From DASYXZ01 sp035934315 (GTDB taxonomy: Bacteria > Acidobacteriota > Terriglobia > UBA7540), in NCBI GenBank assembly GCA_035934315.1, contig DASYXZ010000090.1, forward strand, positions 17,793 through 81,792: a stretch of DNA of 64,000 bases, in the 5' to 3' direction. The notes beneath the pieces are model-generated. The model saw only the letters and a list, made by a program, of their open reading frames with translations. It was not told the DNA's origin and did not search any database. Below are positions 17,054-26,675 of the stretch, piece by piece. The stretch's first letter is position 1. Each line of letters starts with the position of its first letter. The position numbers were made by a program, and so were the translations under genes.

Positions 17054-18439
17054 CTACTTCACGGGCAAGGATGGTCGGAACTTCGGGTTAGATGGGGGGC
17101 TCTTTGTTCCTCCGCAACACCTCTTGAACTTCTTCCCACTGCCGCAAGGGCAGGGATCGTTTCGGCCGGGCACTTGCTTCGCCGTGGTCGCAGTGTCCTG
17201 TAGCCGCACCCATTTCATGACGTTCGCCGGCGCCCTCTGGCGGCGAAGTTCGTCCGCCATGAACCTCATATACGGGTCGATGTGCTTGAAAAACTTCTTG
17301 TAGCCGGCGCAGAGATAGTTGAGCCCGGCTTCGCCATCCGGCGTTCGGACGAAACGGTGTTTGGGACATTCACCATTGCAGGCAAAGCGCACTTCGCACT
17401 CGCGGCAATAGCGGGGAAGGGTGTCGCGCTTGTCCGCCCCAAATTTCTGCTGCGCGGTGGAATGAGCCAGCGATTCCAGCGGGCGCTCCAGGATATTCCC
17501 CAGCATGTACTCTGGATAAACGTAATGGTCGCAGGAGTAGAGGTCGCCGTTGTGCTCCATGGCCATGGCGGAGCCGCAAGTTTCGCGGAAGACACAAAGG
17601 CTCTGGTCCATACCCAGCCAGCTCTCGAGCGCCACATCGAAGATTTGGACGAAACACCGGCCCACGTCCTGGCGGACCCACTCGTCGAAGATGGCGCACA
17701 AAAACCTGCCGTATTGCGCCGGCTCCACCGACCAGGCTGAAACCCGCGCCGCTGGCTCCTGGCCCGGGCCGATCAGAACAAGCCCGTCGCGGTTGGGCTT
17801 CGCCGCAACTCTCTCCACAATCGGAATGAACTGAATGAACCCGCTTCCAACCTCTTTCAGAAATCGGTAAACCTTCAGCGGGTGCTGCGAGTTTTTTCGA
17901 TGCAGGACCGTGAGGGTGTTGAACTCGACGCCGTGCTTGCGCAGAAACTCGAGGCCGCGCATGACGTGGTCGAAGGTTGGCTGGCCGCCCTTGTCCACGC
18001 GGTAGCAATCGTGGAGTTCGCGCGGCCCGTCAATCGAAAGTCCCACCAGGAACTTGTTTTCGGCGAGAAACTCGGTCCACTCGTCGTCCAAGAGCACGCC
18101 ATTCGTCTGGAAGGCGTTTTCGATCCGGTGGCCTCCGGCATATTTCTTCTGCAGCCCGACGACTTTACGAAAGTAGTCAACACCGAGAAGCGTCGGCTCG
18201 CCGCCTTGCCAGGCGAAGCTGACCGCCGGCACGCTTTGCTCCTCGATGTACTGCCGGATGTAGGATTCCAGCACGTCATCCGGCATGGCCCAGTCCGTTC
18301 TGTCGCGCTGGGCCGGATAAAGGTTTTCTTTTTCAAGATAAAAGCAGTATTTGCAGTCGAGGTTGCAAATGGGGCCGACAGGCTTGGTCATGATATGAAA
18401 CCCTGCCGGCAGTGTTTCCTGTAATGGGAGGACGTCCAT
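17054..18439 (-). CDS. Anaerobic sulfatase-maturating enzyme (radical SAM, SPASM) with SEC-C tail
   Basis: 461 residues. The radical-SAM cluster motif CNLDCKYC is at residues 25-32, followed by AWQGGEPTLLG. A SPASM region holds the auxiliary Cys set (CGSAMAMEHNGDLYSCD, then CRECEVRFACNGECPKHR, about 280-375). The tail NDPCPCGSGKKFKRCCG is a SEC-C zinc motif, an addition seen on some family members. anSMEs oxidise the Cys or Ser of a sulfatase motif to formylglycine without oxygen, so the CxPSR sulfatase at 13782 is the natural client. It lies 27 bases after the GH2 gene and is probably co-transcribed with it. Confidence 0.9.
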   Translation of the reverse strand: MDVLPLQETLPAGFHIMTKPVGPICNLDCKYCFYLEKENLYPAQRDRTDWAMPDDVLESYIRQYIEEQSVPAVSFAWQGGEPTLLGVDYFRKVVGLQKKYAGGHRIENAFQTNGVLLDDEWTEFLAENKFLVGLSIDGPRELHDCYRVDKGGQPTFDHVMRGLEFLRKHGVEFNTLTVLHRKNSQHPLKVYRFLKEVGSGFIQFIPIVERVAAKPNRDGLVLIGPGQEPAARVSAWSVEPAQYGRFLCAIFDEWVRQDVGRCFVQIFDVALESWLGMDQSLCVFRETCGSAMAMEHNGDLYSCDHYVYPEYMLGNILERPLESLAHSTAQQKFGADKRDTLPRYCRECEVRFACNGECPKHRFVRTPDGEAGLNYLCAGYKKFFKHIDPYMRFMADELRRQRAPANVMKWVRLQDTATTAKQVPGRNDPCPCGSGKKFKRCCGGTKSPPSNPKFRPSLPVK

Positions 18440-18466
18440 GAATCGCCCCGAATCCGCCGCGAGACC

Positions 18467-21181
18467 TCACTTAAGGATAGAGGCGCGCCGGGATGATTCT
18501 TGGCTCGGCCAGCCCGGCCCGACTCCAATTGTGTGAATAATGATATGAGCTGACCTAAGCCCGTGAGCACGCGCCGTAACGGTAATGGTTCCGGTGTGAT
18601 CCGTTGACCTTACCAAGACCATGCACAGACCTCTAAAGGCTTGACGTTGGCTGGCAAGATTCGCCTCATGACTTGCGGGATTGCCATTGGCCACGCCGGC
18701 CAACGTCCCAAGACCGGAAACCGAAAACTGTATCAGATTTTCGGCATCAGGGACAATACGCCCGTCGGCATCCAACACTTCCACCTTGATGGGCGCAATG
18801 TCTTCGCCATTTGCTGTTAGGTGCGGGGACTCGTCAGTGAGCCGCAAAGCCACGGCAGGCCCAGCAGTGTGTAAAGTGTATTCTGCGGTCACACGCCTGC
18901 GGTCGTACCCACGGGCAGTTAAGATGCCCGGAGCGTAAGGTGCCTGCCAATCTAGATATTGATCCCGGGGCATGTCTTGTGTGCCCAGGCTCTTACCGTT
19001 GAGCAATAGTTCCACGCGATCGCAATTTGAATAACTTCGAACGAGGACGTTCTTGCCGATCATGGTCTTCGGGAAATTCCAACTGGGGAAGATATACACC
19101 GACGGATTTCGTCCCCACCAGGCTTTCCAGTAATAGTAGACCGACTTGGGAAATCCGCAAAGGTCCATCGCCCCGACTTGGCTGGTTACGGCCGGCCAAC
19201 TGAATGGATTGGGTTCGCCGCGGTAATCGAAGCCGGTCCACACGAATTCGCCCGCCACGAAAGGATTTTCCATCACTGGAGCCCAGGAAAGCCAGGGTTC
19301 GCCTCCGTTGGGAGTTCCTTGTGGGGTCAGCCAGCAACCGTATTCCGCGCAAAGGCCGGCGGCCTGGCTTGTGGTGACCGTCCCACGCGAGCTTTTCGAG
19401 TTGATGTCCTCACTGCCGAAGATCATGAAATGAGGAAACTCGCCGTGTATTTTGGTGAATTCCGTGTTGTGATAGTTCATGCCCAAAAGGTCTTCGACGG
19501 AAAGAAATCCGTCCTTCGTATAGCCTCCATTCATGGCGCTGGTTACGGGACGGGTGGGGTCAATCTTGCTCACATCAGCCTTCATCGCGTCAAATATTTT
19601 GGCGCCATAGTCTGTTGTCTGTTGGCCCTCTTCGTTGCACAGCGACCAGAATATGATCGAGGGATGGTTGCGATGCTGAAGAATCATGGCCTTGAGATCG
19701 GAGAGGTTGGAATATGGTGTGTCCTTGTCAGCTTTGGGGAAATAGGTGTCTCCCAAGTGCCGATTTTCGTCCATCACCAGCATGCCCATTCGATCGGCAG
19801 CGTCGTAGAACGCCTCGCCGGTGGGGTTGTGTGCGCAACGGTAGGCGTTTGTCCCCATGGCCTTGAGCTGGGCAATTTTCCAGGACCAGAGATTATCCGG
19901 CGCGCCAATGCCCACGCCCGGAAAATCCTGATGGTTGCACATCCCTTGAATTTCGACGTGTTTCCCGTTGAGGAAAAAGCCACCCTCTGGATCAAATCGA
20001 ATGGTCCGGATGCCGAAAGTGGTCAACTTGCCGTCAACGGCCGAGCCGCCGGCGCGAAGGGTGGTTGCCAGCCGATACAGATTGCGGTGCTGCAGCGACC
20101 ACAGGAGAGCGTCCCGCAGGGCAACGTGCTGGCTGAACGTTGCATGTTGCCCGGCGGCCAGATTCTCGCCACTCGAAATCGAGGCAACAACCTTTCCTGC
20201 CGCATCCATGACCTGCGAATCCAGGGTGAAGCTGCGATCGGTTCGATGGTCGTTGCGCACGGTGGTCTGAAGGGTCAGGTCGGCCGCCGCACGATCGCCG
20301 TTAGGCGAGTTGTTACTGATCGGTCCGGGAACATGGGCGATTACAAACGTTCCCCACGGCGCAACCTGCAGCTTATCGGTGATCGTTAGCCGCACGTGCC
20401 GGTAGATTCCTCCGCCTTCGTAAAACCATCCTTCGAGCCAGCGCGGATCCACGAAAACGGTTACGCTGTTCTTGCCGCCGAAATGGACGGCAGAAGTTAT
20501 ATTCAAGCGAAATCCTGTATAACCGCTCGGATGTTGTTCCATGAACTGCCCGTTGACGAAAACAACGGCATCACGATACACGCCGCCAAAGTTGAGCCAG
20601 ATACTCTTGCCCTTGGCTCGCGCCGGGATGAAGACGCTACGCCGATACCACGCCGGATACAGCGGCAGATACCCGTGCCCCCCGTAAGCGGAACGCCCCG
20701 GCCTATTCAGCACGCCAGGCTTCCCCCCCAATCGCGAAGCGTTTGGCGGAATTGAGACGTCGCATTCTCGACCGCCCAGATCGCAACGCCCTCCGCCCGC
20801 CAAAAGCGAAGCATTTGGCTCAGGGGAAATATCACCTCTGACGACGTAGTCATCGGGCAACTGAACCGGCGTCCAGCCTTTGCCCGACGGAGGACATTGC
20901 AACATTTTGATCTGGTCAGCAGTAACCTCGGCCTCGGGAGGCCACAAATCGAAACCCGGCATGGGGTGGAACATCCAGCCCTTATCGAGCAAAAGAATGG
21001 AGCGCGGCGACCCGGACACCGGCCGCACAGCCTCTGGCCGGCTCGCGCCCAATCCGTCGAAAGCCGACGCCGAACATATTAGTGCGAGCGCCAGCGTCAT
21101 CAATCCCCACATCAGCCCCCGGATCATATAGGCTCTTGTCCTCCTCCGTAGCTGCGGCCTGCCATACATCATTTGCATCAT
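18467..21181 (-). CDS. Beta-galactosidase-like glycoside hydrolase, GH2
   Basis: 904 residues from the ATG at 21181, six bases after GGAGG. An N-terminal hydrophobic segment (MWGLMTLALALICSASA) acts as a signal peptide. Then come a GH2 sugar-binding domain, Ig-like sandwich and TIM barrel, with acid/base Glu in IIFWSLCNEEG (about residue 472) and nucleophile Glu in FMIFGSEDI (about 550), followed by two C-terminal Ig-like domains. It cleaves beta-galactosides or related beta-glycosides in the periplasm. First gene of a two-gene unit with the sulfatase maturase. Its last domain is duplicated as a remnant at 13385-13660. AT-rich DNA at 21210-21240 may hold the promoter. Confidence 0.88.
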   Translation of the reverse strand: MMQMMYGRPQLRRRTRAYMIRGLMWGLMTLALALICSASAFDGLGASRPEAVRPVSGSPRSILLLDKGWMFHPMPGFDLWPPEAEVTADQIKMLQCPPSGKGWTPVQLPDDYVVRGDISPEPNASLLAGGGRCDLGGRECDVSIPPNASRLGGKPGVLNRPGRSAYGGHGYLPLYPAWYRRSVFIPARAKGKSIWLNFGGVYRDAVVFVNGQFMEQHPSGYTGFRLNITSAVHFGGKNSVTVFVDPRWLEGWFYEGGGIYRHVRLTITDKLQVAPWGTFVIAHVPGPISNNSPNGDRAAADLTLQTTVRNDHRTDRSFTLDSQVMDAAGKVVASISSGENLAAGQHATFSQHVALRDALLWSLQHRNLYRLATTLRAGGSAVDGKLTTFGIRTIRFDPEGGFFLNGKHVEIQGMCNHQDFPGVGIGAPDNLWSWKIAQLKAMGTNAYRCAHNPTGEAFYDAADRMGMLVMDENRHLGDTYFPKADKDTPYSNLSDLKAMILQHRNHPSIIFWSLCNEEGQQTTDYGAKIFDAMKADVSKIDPTRPVTSAMNGGYTKDGFLSVEDLLGMNYHNTEFTKIHGEFPHFMIFGSEDINSKSSRGTVTTSQAAGLCAEYGCWLTPQGTPNGGEPWLSWAPVMENPFVAGEFVWTGFDYRGEPNPFSWPAVTSQVGAMDLCGFPKSVYYYWKAWWGRNPSVYIFPSWNFPKTMIGKNVLVRSYSNCDRVELLLNGKSLGTQDMPRDQYLDWQAPYAPGILTARGYDRRRVTAEYTLHTAGPAVALRLTDESPHLTANGEDIAPIKVEVLDADGRIVPDAENLIQFSVSGLGTLAGVANGNPASHEANLASQRQAFRGLCMVLVRSTDHTGTITVTARAHGLRSAHIIIHTIGVGPGWPSQESSRRASILK

Positions 21182-21241
21182 CGGCTTCCTCCGCCTGGAC
21201 ACTTATGCACCCGCACTGATTAGCTAATATAAAAATCCTGA

Positions 21242-24200
21242 TTAGAAAATTAACTTAAGGGCCAACTGCCCGATTCTCGGACCACCGGCGCCATTGATGG
21301 TTCCAAAGCCAGAACCGTTTACGCTGGCGGTCGGATTATTGAAATTGACGTGATTGAGGGCATTGAAAAACTCCGCGCGGAACTGGAGACTAACGCTTTC
21401 GCGCAGCGGAATATTCTTGAACAGACCCATGTCCCACGTGAATGAATTCGACCCTCTGAAGCTGTTCTTACCCAATGTCCCGAACGTCCCGACCGCGGGA
21501 AGAGCGAAGGCTGCGGGATTGAGATAGTTTACACAGGGGGCACGATTCGCACACGGCCCGGAAGCAAAGGGATTCACGCCCGCAACCTGCACCCCGCGGT
21601 CATGGCCCAGGCCGGTCAGTGACTGGTCCTTGCCAGCCGTGATCGTGAACGGCCCGCCGGACTGCGCGGTCATAATCCCGCTATACTGCCAATTCCCGAG
21701 CACGCCTCTGGCAAGCCGGTTGGCGCCGGAAAGCGCCGGCAATGCCCATACGTAGGAAACCACAAGGCGATGCGTGTGATCGAAGCCGGACGGGCCATAG
21801 TCGAATTGATGCCGCCCCGGAAAGTACCAGGGCAAGGCGGAGGGCGAGTCCGCGCCAATGTCGTTGTTGCCGCCGCCCTGGGGAACATCGTCGAGGGCTT
21901 TGGAATAGGTGTAGGCGGCGGTGAGGCTCAGATGCTTCGCCAGGCGCTTTTTCAAGGTAACTTCAAGGGCGTTGAAGTTGGAGTTCGCGTCCTGGGCATC
22001 CATCGAGATCGAGCCATAATCAGGTGCAAACAGCCTTCGCGCATCCGTCCCAAGCTTGCTGCCGGGGATGTAGCTTGCCGGATCTAGCTCCATGGTTTCC
22101 TTTTGATGGCGAGACGCCGAACCCACGTAGGCGACTTGAAGCATCCAGTTGCTCGCGAACTCATGCTCCACAACCAGGTCCCACTGATACGTCACGGGGA
22201 CCAGGTATTTTGTGGAAGGGTCGTAAGTAATGACCAGGTCCGGCAACGAGAATTGAGTATTGCTCGCGGGAGGGTAGGTGAACGGAAATGGATAATACCC
22301 TGTGTACCCATTGAGCGGATTGCTAAAAGGTCCTGGCGGCGGATTGAGGGAAACCTGCGGGCTGAAGGGCGAAATGTCCGCAAAGCGGTTGTTGATCACG
22401 CCCGCAGTTTGCGTATCGTAGAAGAGACCGGCGCCGCCACGAATGCTGGTTCTGCCATCGCCGGTCAGGTCATAAGCAAAGCCAGCGCGCGGCGCGAAAT
22501 CCGTGTTATTGCCCCGCACCCCATCAAACGGGACGCCAGGGTCGCCCGGGAACAGCAGGCCAGGAGGCGCCTTAGGAAATTTTTGGGAGGTTACGCCGGC
22601 AGAGAAATTCGCGGGGCTGAACTGCTCCGCGCGGCCCTTAATTTCTTTCCACGGGGTGTAGGGTTCGTACCGTAACCCGTAATTGAGCGTCAGTCGCCGT
22701 GTGGCGTGGAAATTGTCGTTGAAGTAGAAACCCCAGAAATTGTTCCTATTGTTCTTAAACTCGCCGTAGCCCTGCCGAAAATTACGCAGGTAGCCCAACA
22801 GGAAACTGGCAATCTGATTGTTCGTCACATCGGAAGTAAAGGTGAACGTACCTTGCGCCAGAAATTGGTCACCCAGATCGACAGCCGAGTTGCCAAAACT
22901 CGCTCCCACGTCAATGTTGTGCCTGCCCACGACCCAGCTCAGATTGTCTTCGACACCGTAATTCTTGTTATTAAAAGGCCCCTTGGCCCCGCCGCTCACG
23001 GAGAAGGCGCCGTTGATACCGATGCTCTGAATCCAGGGCGTCGTGGGCAGCCACAGACCTGTAACTCCGAACGTTGCCACATTGGGCGAATTGTTTGCAA
23101 ACGTCTTTGCAGTCGGCACATTCGAGAATGTGAAGCTGGCCTGGTTCAGCAGATTCGACCGGAAGGTGTGCGTCTCCTGAATCATCGCGTTGTTCACCGG
23201 TTGGTCATATCCGGGGCCGTAAGCCAAGAGGTCGCCAGCGGGATTCTGCGGCACAAGAACCACGTGGTCTTTGTACCATCTGCCGGTCAGGCTGTCCTTG
23301 TCGCCCAGCTTCTGGTCCACACGAAGGATCATTTCGTTCTGATTCTGCACGGTGGGGTTGATGAAAAAGGCTTCGCCGACGCCGTTCTTTTGCGGAAGAT
23401 AGTTTTCCGCCAGCTTGAGCGAGGCAGGATCGAAAGCACTGGTAGGAATGATGTTGCCTGGAAAAGGCTTTCCGGGACCGGTTGTTCCGATCGAGTACGG
23501 GAACGGGTTCTTGATTTGCTCCGCTTTGCCGAAGGGATTATTGGGATTGGTGGCGCTGAGCAAGGCGGAGAAATCGCCATTCAACTCCGCGGTTGTCGGC
23601 ACAAAGGCGTGCCCCGTGCTGGCATCGCGATATCTCGTGCCCTGGTACCCAAAAAAGAAAAAGGTGCGGTCGCGGCCGTTGTACAGGTGGGGAATAATGA
23701 CCGGCCCTCCGAACGTCCCCCCAAATTGATTTCGTTTGATGACATCCCGGTTCGGCGAAAAGAAGTTACGGGCGTTAAAGACCGGATTGCGGACGTATTC
23801 AAATGCGTCGCCGTGAAACTGATTGGTCCCGCCCTTGGTCACCACGTTGACCACACCCCCGGCGTTCCCACCGTAGCGGGAGCTGTAATCGTGTGTTTGC
23901 ACGCTGAATTCCTGGAGCGCGTCCGGAAAGGGGAACGGAATGTTAACGTTGTAATACTGGTCCAGATAGTTCGCTCCGTCCAGCGAGTAGCTCGTTTGGT
24001 TGTCCCTGGAGCCGTTGATGTTGGCGTTGGTGGCTCCGGGCAGTTTGGACTGGCCGGTGACGGTCTGCACCGAGACTCCGCTGGCTCCAGCCACCAGACT
24101 CATCAACTCTACAGCGTTGCGGCCGTTCAGAGGCAATTCCACCATCCGCTCCTCGCCCACGACATCACTTAAGGTTTGCGTGGTCGTATTCACGAGCGGT

Positions 24201-24742
24201 GCGCTTCCCGTGACGCTGACGGTCTGGATGCCGGACCCAAGTTGCAGCCGGATGTCAACGGTGGCCGACTGGTTGGCGAGCAGCGTGATGTTCTTCTGTA
24301 CGAAATTCCCGAAGCCCTTGGCCTCGACCGCTAAGGTGTATTGAGTGGGGCGCAGGTTGGGGATGACGTACTGTCCGTTGGATTCCGAAACGACGCTCCG
24401 AGTGAAGCCTGTCCCTGTCTCGGTCGCCGTGACCTTGACCCCGGGGACAACCGCGCCACTTGGATCGGTAACGTTTCCGCTGATGGTCCCGAAGGCCTGG
24501 CCATAGGCGGCCGGGGCGGCAAGCAACGAGAAGCCGACACACATGAGCGTCATCCCCATCACGACCCCGAGCAATCCGGTAGAGCAACGTTTCTGGCAGT
24601 TTCGAGATAGCTTCTCGTGCCTGACCGTATTCCCCGTCTGGCACGCTATTGGATGAACGAGCCATCGGTCCGATATCTTGAGAAGGAATGACCTGGAAGC
24701 TATCGTGCCACCCCGTAGGATCCCGTTTGCTTGGGTTGTCAT
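21242..24742 (-). CDS. TonB-dependent receptor with carboxypeptidase-regulatory-like domain
   Basis: 1166 residues from the ATG at 24742, directly behind AAGGAGG; the longer open frame to 24841 lacks a ribosome site. The N-terminus is unusual: about 65 residues precede the hydrophobic signal segment (GVVMGMTLMCVGFSLLAAP). Then a carboxypeptidase-regulatory-like domain (about 82-165, ISGNVTDPSGAVVPGVKV), plug (ELPLNGRNAVELMSL, YSSRYGGNAGGVVNVVTKGG) and barrel ending in LALKLIF. Substrate unknown. The promoter with the perfect palindrome lies at 24979-25032, giving a long leader of about 230 bases. Confidence 0.92.
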   Translation of the reverse strand: MTTQANGILRGGTIASRSFLLKISDRWLVHPIACQTGNTVRHEKLSRNCQKRCSTGLLGVVMGMTLMCVGFSLLAAPAAYGQAFGTISGNVTDPSGAVVPGVKVTATETGTGFTRSVVSESNGQYVIPNLRPTQYTLAVEAKGFGNFVQKNITLLANQSATVDIRLQLGSGIQTVSVTGSAPLVNTTTQTLSDVVGEERMVELPLNGRNAVELMSLVAGASGVSVQTVTGQSKLPGATNANINGSRDNQTSYSLDGANYLDQYYNVNIPFPFPDALQEFSVQTHDYSSRYGGNAGGVVNVVTKGGTNQFHGDAFEYVRNPVFNARNFFSPNRDVIKRNQFGGTFGGPVIIPHLYNGRDRTFFFFGYQGTRYRDASTGHAFVPTTAELNGDFSALLSATNPNNPFGKAEQIKNPFPYSIGTTGPGKPFPGNIIPTSAFDPASLKLAENYLPQKNGVGEAFFINPTVQNQNEMILRVDQKLGDKDSLTGRWYKDHVVLVPQNPAGDLLAYGPGYDQPVNNAMIQETHTFRSNLLNQASFTFSNVPTAKTFANNSPNVATFGVTGLWLPTTPWIQSIGINGAFSVSGGAKGPFNNKNYGVEDNLSWVVGRHNIDVGASFGNSAVDLGDQFLAQGTFTFTSDVTNNQIASFLLGYLRNFRQGYGEFKNNRNNFWGFYFNDNFHATRRLTLNYGLRYEPYTPWKEIKGRAEQFSPANFSAGVTSQKFPKAPPGLLFPGDPGVPFDGVRGNNTDFAPRAGFAYDLTGDGRTSIRGGAGLFYDTQTAGVINNRFADISPFSPQVSLNPPPGPFSNPLNGYTGYYPFPFTYPPASNTQFSLPDLVITYDPSTKYLVPVTYQWDLVVEHEFASNWMLQVAYVGSASRHQKETMELDPASYIPGSKLGTDARRLFAPDYGSISMDAQDANSNFNALEVTLKKRLAKHLSLTAAYTYSKALDDVPQGGGNNDIGADSPSALPWYFPGRHQFDYGPSGFDHTHRLVVSYVWALPALSGANRLARGVLGNWQYSGIMTAQSGGPFTITAGKDQSLTGLGHDRGVQVAGVNPFASGPCANRAPCVNYLNPAAFALPAVGTFGTLGKNSFRGSNSFTWDMGLFKNIPLRESVSLQFRAEFFNALNHVNFNNPTASVNGSGFGTINGAGGPRIGQLALKLIF

Positions 24743-24978
24743 AAAATACCTCCTTGAATTTCGCTGCTGCCCCTGAAAAAAAGTGTCGGCATCTGTATTC
24801 CTTAACCATCCTTGCCCAAGTAAGCGCGCGTTCAGGCCCAATATCCGACGCAGATTTGCAGTAGTCGCGCCCCCGTCAGAATTCTGTGAAACTCACTGGG
24901 GGTTGCGTCCAAGAGGTGCTCAGCCGCGGATCGCATTACGGTTGACCTTGAAAAGTTTGATTCCTTAATCCCGCCAAG

Positions 24979-25032
24979 CTTATCGAAATGAAGATCGCAT
25001 TGTCAAGCACAAAATGATATGTTAGATATCAT
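24979..25032 (-). promoter_or_regulatory. Promoter with the perfect ATGATAT-N5-ATATCAT operator
   Basis: Minus strand: perfect 7-5-7 palindrome (plus 25014-25032), eight bases, TTGACA (25001-25006), 16 bases, GATAAG (24979-24984). This is the best copy of the operator family in the window. The remainder of the 392-base gap (24743-24978 and 25033-25134) shows no gene; 24743-24978 would be transcribed as a long leader for the receptor. Confidence 0.65.
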
Positions 25033-25134
25033 ATTCGAGGAAAGCCACCATGAGATAGCTCTAGTCAACGTGAAGGATGAGCATCGCGTCTGAACTGGCT
25101 GGCCCCGGCTTTTTGCTGGTCCCCCTTGACGCGC

Positions 25135-26406
25135 CTACTGGTGAGTAAGAATTTGTTCGGTTCTGACAGGCTGGCATCGGCGAATCAGAAAGAGCAACCC
25201 GGCAAGAGATCCCAAAGGCAGGAAGGCGGCCACGGTGAAAACTGGAAACCATGAAAAGTGATCGATGACAACGCCGGTAAAAAGCGTCATCCCCATGTTC
25301 ACAACCCCCTCGCCCATGCCGGTGATCCCGGTGACGCGGGCGAGGGTTGGTTCCGGGAAGACGTCGGTGATGACGGCGATAACGTGGTTGGCCATAACGT
25401 TGGCGCCGAGAATGCCTAGACCGATCAGCAGCGTGGCTTGTAGAGTGGATGGGCTCCAGGGAGCGAGAAAGGTGCAGATGGCCGCGAGCAATGCTCCGAT
25501 CATGAATGTTGTCTTGCGAGCCCGATCCACCGTCCATTTTCGGTGGATCAGTAAACCTGAAAGCGAACCCCCTCCGATCTGGCCGAACCCGCCCATCAAA
25601 TACGAAAGGCTGGCGAAGCCCGCCATGGTCTTCAGATTCAGTCCCCGATCCCGAACCAGGAAAAGCGGAAGCCAGTACCAATAGAACTGCGTCAGCGGCC
25701 CGGAAAGTGAGCGCATGAGAATAACCCCCCAAGTCTCCCTTAAACGAAGAAGATTGCGCACGGTGATATTGGGGGATGAATGCGGGTTGTCCCCCGTTCG
25801 ACGCGGCAGAGGTCCCCGTCGCGCGGAGTACAGCCAGGGAATAATCCAAACCAAGCCCGCCACGCTGGGCAAAAAAAAGGCGTAACGCCAACCGAACCGG
25901 GCCGCAATATACACCACCAACGGCGGGGCAATCGCAGACCCGAGAAGGCTCCCGCTGTCAAAAATCCCAAGCGCCAGGGCGCGTTGCTCGACCGGGAAAA
26001 TTTCTCCCACCGTCTTAACCCCCGCCGAGTAATTGCCGCACTCAAACAGCCCCATCAGAAAACGCAGTCCACTGAAGGAGGAAACGGTTTGCGCCCATGC
26101 CTGCGCCATGTTGTTGAACGACCACCCCGCAAAAATAACAGGAAGACCAAACCTTGATCCGACCCGGTCGATGAAGGTGCCGGCAGGGATCTGCCCCAGG
26201 GTCATCCCCAGCATGAAGGCAAAGACAATGTAGGAATATTCGGTGTTTGACAGGTGCAACTGAGAAAGCAGAGTGGGAGCAACCGTGGCCAGAACCAGCC
26301 GGTCAATAAAGTTGATGGTCAGGCAAAGCGCGAGCAGAACTGCAATCCACCATGCCCAGGGAGTGGCGGAGGACCCAATCGACTTGAAATTGTTTTCTTC
26401 CTGCAC
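25135..26406 (-). CDS. MFS permease, anion:cation symporter (hexuronate/sugar-acid) type
   Basis: 423 residues, about 12 membrane helices, GTG start with GGAGA upstream. Typical ACS-family blocks: NFIDRLVLATVAPTLL in TM1, DRVGSRFGLP after TM2, RFLMGLFECGNYSAG in TM4, and GGSLSGLLIHR after TM8. Family members import hexuronates, galactonate, glucarate or other organic anions with protons. It is a clear paralogue of the permease at 59773, with long shared stretches such as NTEYSYIVFAFMLGMTLGQ versus NTQYSYIVFAFMLGMTLGQ. Divergent from the GH3 gene, with a shared operator at 26559. Confidence 0.87.
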   Translation of the reverse strand: MQEENNFKSIGSSATPWAWWIAVLLALCLTINFIDRLVLATVAPTLLSQLHLSNTEYSYIVFAFMLGMTLGQIPAGTFIDRVGSRFGLPVIFAGWSFNNMAQAWAQTVSSFSGLRFLMGLFECGNYSAGVKTVGEIFPVEQRALALGIFDSGSLLGSAIAPPLVVYIAARFGWRYAFFLPSVAGLVWIIPWLYSARRGPLPRRTGDNPHSSPNITVRNLLRLRETWGVILMRSLSGPLTQFYWYWLPLFLVRDRGLNLKTMAGFASLSYLMGGFGQIGGGSLSGLLIHRKWTVDRARKTTFMIGALLAAICTFLAPWSPSTLQATLLIGLGILGANVMANHVIAVITDVFPEPTLARVTGITGMGEGVVNMGMTLFTGVVIDHFSWFPVFTVAAFLPLGSLAGLLFLIRRCQPVRTEQILTHQ

Positions 26407-26434
26407 GTTAAGCCAATTCTCCGGTATGGATTGT

Positions 26435-26505
26435 AAGGCCGGGGCTTGCCCCGGCTATAGGATTATGTCCCCAGCGCAGGATGGCCGGGGCAAGTCCCCG
26501 CCTTC
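26435..26505. repeat. GC-rich inverted repeat
   Basis: AAGGCCGGGGCTTGCCCCGGC (26435-26455 region) recurs inverted at about 26484-26505 with one or two changes. The left arm is itself a hairpin (GCCGGGGC-TT-GCCCCGGC). A REP-like element in the MFS/GH3 divergent region. Confidence 0.6.
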
Positions 26506-26558
26506 CAATCGCCGGAGCCAACGCCCGTCCAACTGAGGAAATAGATTCTCACGCAGTG

Positions 26559-26575
26559 TGATATGTTATATATTA
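26559..26575. promoter_or_regulatory. Operator copy in the MFS/GH3 divergent promoter
   Basis: TGATAT-GTTAT-ATATTA, one mismatch from the palindrome. On the plus strand a TTGCTC -35-like box follows at about 26578 with TAGAAT downstream (GH3 side). On the minus strand TTGACG lies just beyond the site (plus CGTCAA near 26585), placing the operator inside the MFS promoter spacer. Confidence 0.55.
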
Positions 26576-26675
26576 TTTTGCTCCCGTCAAGGATTTTCAA
26601 TGTAGAATGTCGTTGCGAGGTAGAAAGTTCCTTTCGGGACAAAGCAACAAGTGCGGGTATTTATAGGAGGCATTC

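Noticed and set aside
19178..20389. 403-codon plus-strand open frame opposite the GH2 gene
   Set aside because: Shadow frame; the minus strand has intact GH2 catalytic motifs.
22706..24172. 488-codon plus-strand open frame opposite the TonB receptor
   Set aside because: Shadow of the receptor gene in GC-rich DNA; Val/Arg/His-rich sequence without domains.
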